A stretch of 64,000 nucleotides of DNA from Pyrocephalus nanus (Eukaryota > Chordata > Aves > Passeriformes > Tyrannidae), in assembly GCA_038380795.1 (NCBI GenBank), contig CM076277.1, positions 5,609,501 to 5,673,500 of the forward strand. Reading direction: 5' to 3'. Positions 57,495 to 64,000 of the stretch are shown piece after piece. The first letter of the stretch is position 1, and each line of letters begins with the position of its first letter. The notes under the pieces were generated by a model. The model was not told the origin of the DNA and made no database searches. It saw only the letters and a list, made by a program, of their open reading frames with translations. Both the position numbers and the translations under genes were made by a program.

Positions 57495-60400
57495 GTAAGT
57501 GCAGCTGAAATACGTGAATCATCTGTTTATCCGGTTGTCCCACAGGTCAGCAAACAGCGAAGTATGGAGGAAAAAACCCTTTAGCCCTATTTCATCATGT
57601 TGAATTCCATAGCAATTGTGCATCATGAAAGGTATTCACAACTTGTCTCTCTTGCAAGTACTTCCTCAGGCAACCTATTTATACTTTGTGCTTTTTTGCT
57701 GGTTCAGGTTAAGTCAAATTAAATCTCTGGCAAATGCTTCTTTCTGGTTTTATGCAAGCAAATGAAAATAAACTTTAAACCTCTAGGGCTTTCTGTTCTA
57801 TGTGTAGGATACTTTTCACTTAAAATTCCAATCTTGATCAGATGAGAAGAAAGACCATTACAGGATGGAAAGGAATACTGAAAGTCTTATTACATGAAGT
57901 ATTAAACTTAATATGCAAGTATAAATTCAAGACTCACGTTGTAATATGCTACTCTGATCACACTTGCATAATAAAACATTTTGAAGCTTTGATTTGACAG
58001 GCTTATTTCAGTGAGCAAACCTCAGATGTGTGTGCTGCTGGGCTGTTGGTCTGCCTCGAGAAGCAGCATGTCTGCTCTGGTTGTGTGTTCCTAATGTCTG
58101 CATTTGTTCATGGAGGGAAGTTGTATTTGTTCTTGGGATGCTCACTGTCTCTGGTGCTAAGACAGGCATCTTTTCCTTGGAAAATCCCCAGGCAACAGAA
58201 CCTTTTATCAATGTTCCCACTCCAAAAAATTAACAACTCCACAATATCCTGACATAAACCCAATATTCACAAGCAGTGTGGCTGCTTGGCAGCTGCTCTG
58301 CCCTGGCAAACTGGTTGGTTGGTTTGTGTCGATGGTATAATCTGCTGAGGGCTGTGTTTTCAGTCCTGAAATGCCAAAGGCATGAACCATTTGCTTTAAT
58401 AGAACCTGGAGGTGGACAAGGTCTATGATTCCATTTAATCCCCTACAGTAGCCATATGACGAGCACGGATAAGCCACTTTGTCAGGCTGGGATTATTGAG
58501 TTTATATTTTAACACCATATGTTTTTAGACTGTCGCCACTGTTACCTGTCTAATGTTGCCTGTTCCTACTGTTACATTTTTAACACCTTGTATCATCATT
58601 GTACCCTCATTTAAAGCCTAATGGATTAGTTGTTCCTACTCTGGTACAAGGAGTTGATAAAAGAATTGATACAATGCACAGAAGTAGAAATAAGATTAAC
58701 CCACTTTAGTTTGTCAGAACAAGAATTGAGTGGCAGGAAGAGCTGTGTGTGTGGAAAGTATCAGGTGTCATTGCCTTCCCTTGGACACGAGAGCCTTCTG
58801 GCCATGGAGTTTTAGGGAACAGGGAACCCAGGCTGGAATGTTAGTCCAGCACTTCCAGCGCTGTGCTTTGTTGTGAGTTAATTGTGACCATACTGATCAT
58901 GTCTGTTGATTAAATCGAGGCTTTGACTTCATTGGCATCTTTGCCATATAAAGCAAATATTTGTTTGATAGAAAATAAAGAAATAACTTGATTCTGTATT
59001 TTATTTGTGATGATTTGCCTGTAATGTAACCAAAGGTGAACTGCTGGACTTAGAAATGGGTTATATTTTGTGTAGTGTGATTGAGGTGTGGCTGATTCAT
59101 AGGATTGCAGAGAACTTTATTGGCTGTACCTCTGAAAGGGAAAATAAATGAACAAATACCTGCTATTGGTGGAGCTGCTTTGATCTGTGCTGGTTAGGAA
59201 CTATAATAAGTGACACAAGTTACTTTTCCCCCTGCAAGGCTATTTGTGGCTTTCATGCATTCTCTTAAATCAGCTGAAAAATTTCTGTGGGTTTTGTAGT
59301 GGAACTTCACCTTCTTTTGTGTTTCCATCTGTAGTAGTTGGGAATTTAAGATGTTTGACAAAAAGCCACTGGGAGGAAGAGAGGAAGTTTCTGCTGTCTT
59401 AAAATATAGAAAATTTTTATTACACTGTCTCACCTGTTTAGAAACTACATGTAATGGGGCAAAGCTAACATAAGGTATGAGCAGACTGCAATAAAATCTA
59501 ATGTAAATAGTATTAACTTCTTAATACATTGCATTCAAGGTACACCTTGAGGGGCTGAAATGGAAGCAACAAGATGTTTGTGCAGTTATTAATAAGGACA
59601 GTTGTGATAATGTTGTTAAGCCACAGTATCCCTCTTTCATCTACAGTTGTGACTCCTAATTTCTGAAAGCTGTCAGTTTATCCTAAGCATTGATGTGTCT
59701 TGGTTAATGTGGTAAGAAACTTAGAAATCCTGTACAAAATCACATCATTCCCCCTACACTCCTCTGACTGTACTGCACTAAATTCCTTTAAAATACTTCA
59801 AACTGTTCCAGTGCTAAATCCAAACTGGGGCTTGATGTTGCACAAGTGGAGATTGGCTGTCAGCTTGTGGAAAGCAGTTCCGGGCTGGAATTTCGTTCTG
59901 CAGTTTAACAGATTAACAGGTACTGTTGACATCTGGTATTTAAAGGTTAAACTGATGTATTGTGATTAAATCCAGATGTATGGGAGTCACTCTGTCTGTG
60001 AGAAAAGCCCTACTGGAGAGCCAAAGGGGGAACACAGACTGCACAGGCTGAAGGACAGTTTGATGTGGGGAACTTTGCATTGTAAATACAAGAATAATGG
60101 AGATAACAGAAGATGTATTTCATTATAATATCCTTAAAAGTAACTTGGAGGATATTAAATTAAATATACAGCTCTTGCAAGTCCTGCATGTATGTGGCTG
60201 TAGATTCTTTGGTTAATCCATTTGTGCCTCTTTTCACCAAGAAGCTTTATTTTGGGGAGATGTAAGAGGAGTTGGCTTTTTAAACAGCTCTTTATGGACT
60301 ATCCTAGTTATTCTGAGACCTCTTCCTAAAAACACAGGTTAGTTTCCTAAAACCAGGTTTTATGTATCTTGTGACTAGGATAAGATTTGTATTTAAAAAA

Positions 60401-61089
60401 TGCTAAATTGCATCTGTATTCAAATGTACTAACTGTTAGGGGGCTTTGAAAGTTGAATTCTTGAGGGGTAACTCTACATTGCTTTGCAAATAGATCAGGA
60501 AAATATTTTAAAAATCTATCTTCAGCAATGTCAAATTGAAAACAGATTTGGCACTTGTGGGCTTTTGTTTTCAGCTTCATGGAGTGAGTCTGTACAGATT
60601 GGTGCCACCTTGAGCTTGAAGCTGCTGGGGAAAATCATCCCTGCACTGTGTGGACGTTCTCCTTAACGCTATCAGGAGTTTACACCTTGTCCTTTGGCTT
60701 TAGGCCAAAATATTTTCTGCCACAGCTTTAAACTGATTAGTGAGGTGCCAGAACAAAGATGCCTTTGTACTTGAGAGTATTGCTTTAGAAAATTTGCTTA
60801 GCAGTGGAAGGGAGGTTAACCAGAGTGTGCTGTTTGGCTGAGATTTGGACAGATGAATTTTTATCAGCCTTTTGCTATTCTTCCCCCCACAAATTCTGTA
60901 ACTTTAACTGCATAACTGAAAGTTCATGCTAGTTTCAAATTATTACACAGCTAAGAGCAGTTATAATGCAAAAAACTTACCCTCTGGTGCTTCAGAGTTT
61001 CTGAAACGTTTTGACATCTGGCTTACAATTTTAGGATGCTTTTATTTCAGCAATGTGTCCTGTAAGTTAAAGTTTCTAAAAACAAAAGC

Positions 61090-61133
61090 AAAAAAAAAAA
61101 AAAAAACAAAACAAAACAAAAGCAAAAAAAAAA
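61090..61133 (+). repeat. Poly(A) and (CAAAA)n
   Basis: About 17 A followed by caaaa units and a second A run, in PARD6B intron 2. It resembles a mutated A-rich tail, but no element body is visible. Confidence 0.85.
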
Positions 61134-62653
61134 CCCACCTCTGTTAAGATTTCTGATTGTAGACTTGTCTTATGAAAGAGACTTAAATTTCCTATATCTT
61201 CTAAGAAATGTTTTTCTGATCTTAGTTTTTGGCTTGAAAGTACTTTTAAATCTGTTATTTCACATATTTACATAATATTTCTTTCAAAGCCAATCCTTTT
61301 GCTACTGATCTTTGTGTTCCTTTAATTATGGAAAATCTGGAGTTGGACAGAATTTTAAGCCGTACTTGCTGATAGCTGTGGAAGCCAGGCTGGGTGGTGG
61401 CTTTTGTGAAGGAAGTTGGGAACAATTTCTAGATCTAACTTGGGTAAAGAGCACAGAGTGTCTTTAATCACTTGCAGGACACGATTTGGATGCAATAAAT
61501 GTGTGTGTTTGTATATCCAGTCCATGCCAGGCTGGGGTGTGAGTGACCTGCCATGAAGGTGAGAAGCCCTTACAGCCACTGGTAAGCTGGGAATGTTGAT
61601 GTGATACACATTTGATAGGACAGAGTGGGGTAAATACCAGATCCCATCTGATTCCCTGGATTTGCGCACTTCAAATTTAAGGAGAAACCCCCATAAATTC
61701 AATACCTGTGCAGTGCACATGGGAGAGTCCATAACCTAAAAAATAATCTTATTACTCATTAATGTTCTTAAATCTAATATTCAAGTCACCACTGTCTGCT
61801 GTTCGTCTAAAACCATCTATACTTTCACTTTCTTGCTGTTGTGTTACTTTGTATTTAGCAGCAAAAGATATTCAAAGCAAAACCAGTCTGGGATCTGATT
61901 TCACAATCATCCTTTCCAAGTTGTTTTGTAAACAATTGTAATTCTAAATAAAATAAATAAATAAAGACTTGCAACTCATTGAATTGCAAAAATCCTTCCA
62001 ATGAAACACCAGATGCCTAACTTGAAGCTGGTTGGATGGGTTGTCAGGAGAGATAAGGGCAAAACTTCTCACACTTTCTTCTTTGATCATAAATTTTAAG
62101 CACACAACAAAAGAATTGCTCCGTGTTGTCTGAAAAGGCAGCACAGTGGAGTTCAGCAGCAGAGTACAGGGATTTAAACAGCTGATCCTCAGTCAGTCAG
62201 ATATCCCAGGGGGCATTTTACAGAGAAAATGGTAAGTTTGCACTTTTGAAGGTGGTGTTTTATTCTTCAGACCTAGTCCACCTGTTGTATGCTTTGGTTT
62301 GGGAAGTTGGATTGGTTTTTAATGAGCCATCTCTTAAGTCAGTTATACTGAACACTCTTAGGCATCTGAAGAATAGGTTTTAGGCTATTTCTAAAGCTTC
62401 CTTGCTTGATTTTGAGATTTAATATTATTTTAATTTAACCTTAAATTACAAAGTAACTGAGGTTGTCATAGAAGCCCATCCAGAGTATGGTAGGGCTGTG
62501 TTAAATCAGATACCTTCAGAAATGATTCCTGTTTGTCAGTTAAATTGTTTAACAACTTCATCTGTGAACATCAGTGCAAAAGATGCTCTGTCTTTAACAA
62601 ACAGCTAAATAAGAGCTTTGCCTCCCTTACTGTGTGATTAGTTTATTTTAAAT

Positions 62654-62669
62654 AAAAAAAAAAAAAAAA
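62654..62669 (+). repeat. Poly(A) run, 16 bases
   Basis: An A homopolymer in PARD6B intron 2 with no recognised element attached. Confidence 0.85.
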
Positions 62670-64000
62670 GGAGAAAATTAGGCCATTAGGACACATTTTT
62701 CCAAACCATGCTGGTGAGCTATTGTGTACACACAAGGTAGGTTTATAATAAGTCCCTTTGGGGTTTTTTTGTGGGCTAATGTAAATTTGTTTCTTTTTCT
62801 CTTGTCCTTTATCTTTTAGAATACCAAGTCCAAGGCTGCCTGAGCAGAGCAGTCAAAGGGCTGTTCTTGTTTTCAGGGAGGAGTTAGTGTTCCATGCTGG
62901 AGTAGTGGTAAACTGTTGCTCCAGAAATACCCTCTGTTCTATTTTGCCTAAAGCATCTGAGGAGTCCAAATATAACTGGTGTGTGTCTGTGTATCTCAGC
63001 CTCCAAAAGAAGTGTCTTTGACTTACCCCACTCTCCCTGTGTGCTGATTCCTCAGCAGTTGACAGCTCCCCTGAAATGCCACACTAGGGCAGCCTGCCAT
63101 GGTTATTCCAATTCACAGATTGAAATGTATAGCCATTCTTATATTTTCTTAGCTCTGCCAATGGCATCTGAATGTGATAATACAAAGAATCCCAACTTCT
63201 CTGAGTCCCAGAGTTAGTGCAAACCAGTTCTGCTTACTTATTTTTCTTATCCACTTCAGAAAAAAAAAAAAATCTATGCAGTGTTGCAAAAGTACAAGTA
63301 TAAATCCAAGGAAACTCAGATCTGATTGTATTTAGGTTCATTCTTTTTGGAGAATTATAGTATATTAAAAGGAGAAATGGAACCTTAGGTAAGTAGGCAT
63401 TTCAGAAACCAGACTTGGTCTACAGAATGTGTGTTCTCTTTCCTCAGTAGTTGTATGACTAACATGTTTTCTTTTTTGAAGTTCTAAGCCATTTGCATAT
63501 TTTGTATCCAATTGTGGCAGTTACAGCACTGCCTGCATGAACAGTTTGGCCTCAAGTATTTGTGTGCAAGGTCTCTTTGTTTCTCTCCACAGCCATTTTA
63601 CCTACATGGCGTGGGGGGCAGGGAAGAGTGCAGAGTGGAATAAGCTTTCTGGAGTTTGAATCCAGGTCACTTGGCTGGTTCCCAGCAACTAGGCAATAAT
63701 AGGCACGCTGGCTGCTTTCCCTTTTTCATTCTTCCTTTTCCAATGATCTGAAACCTGAGCAGAGAAAACTAGCAAGTGGAATTACTCTGAATAAAATTAA
63801 AATGTTTCTAGGAATGTGCTCACTCTTTCCAATCTGCCCTTTCTCTCAAGCAGCTGTGGTTCTTTGTGTCTGCCACTGCTAACTGGCTGTAATTTTTTTG
63901 TGTACCCTCTTTCCTTTGGCAGAAGAAACCCAAAAGTATTACAAACTTTGAATCTCATAACATTAAAGCTTTTGTTTTGTGAGTGAAGAGAAATGTTTCT

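Larger units (their letters stand above)
57495..64000 (+). other. PARD6B: PARD6B intron 2, running off the window
   Basis: I looked for the CRIB-PDZ exon in all plus frames and did not find it, so the intron is at least 6.5 kb. It contains A-rich simple repeats near 61.1 and 62.66 kb and nothing else I recognise. Confidence 0.8.

Noticed and set aside
57495..64000. Search for PARD6B exon 3 (CRIB and PDZ) in the last 6.5 kb
   Set aside because: No frame carries the expected conserved CRIB-PDZ sequence, so the exon is outside the window.
1..64000. CRISPR arrays, bacterial operons, phage or integrated retroviral genes
   Set aside because: No spaced direct-repeat array, no ribosome-binding-site-led gene run, and no LTR or gag/pol-like frame was recognised. 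The only mobile sequences seen are short CR1 fragments and the U2-like scrap.

Overview
The window is vertebrate nuclear DNA, almost certainly from a bird. Two genes with clear vertebrate orthologues are present. Four short CR1 LINE 3' fragments of the avian type lie between and inside them, and the coding sequence sits in small exons separated by long introns. There are no bacterial-type operons, phage, insertion sequences or CRISPR arrays. Species cannot be fixed from the sequence alone.

The left 44 kb is one complete gene on the minus strand, recognised as RIPOR3 (FAM65C), the third member of the Rho-interacting cell polarization regulator family. I could place 21 coding exons from the ATG at 24802 down to the stop at 83. 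Every junction is GT-AG, every phase joins, and the product is 941 residues with no frameshift or premature stop. The N-terminal half (exons 1-11, 24.8-7.1 kb) carries the basic leader, the HR1-like helical region and the conserved PL48-type region. Exon 12 (6.2-6.7 kb) encodes a poorly conserved acidic/serine-rich linker. Exons 13-21 (5.7-0.1 kb) encode the C-terminal helical (ARM/HEAT-like) region. Upstream of the ATG an intron of about 19 kb leads to a CpG island at 43.7-44.3 kb, which I take as the promoter, with a strong candidate 5'UTR donor at 43759/43758.

From 44.3 to 52.0 kb is intergenic sequence. It holds one CR1 fragment, a small CpG pocket at 48.0-48.3 kb with a good CTCF-type motif, a second CR1 fragment, and a 35-bp minisatellite whose unit resembles a YY1 site.

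The right end is the 5' part of PARD6B on the plus strand: a CpG-island promoter (52.1-52.96 kb), exon 1 (52639-52704), a 4.6 kb intron and exon 2 (57272-57494), which completes the PB1 domain. Intron 2 runs to the window edge. The CRIB-PDZ exon was not found here and must lie beyond 64000.

RIPOR3 and PARD6B are thus divergently transcribed, with start codons 27.8 kb apart and CpG islands about 8 kb apart. Both encode factors of small-GTPase-linked cell polarity, and the neighbourhood matches the human 20q13.13 order as I remember it. I found no undescribed system. The points worth a second look are regulatory: motif-bearing minisatellites beside both promoters, the intergenic CTCF-like pocket, a 24-nt microexon, and a U2 snRNA-derived fragment.
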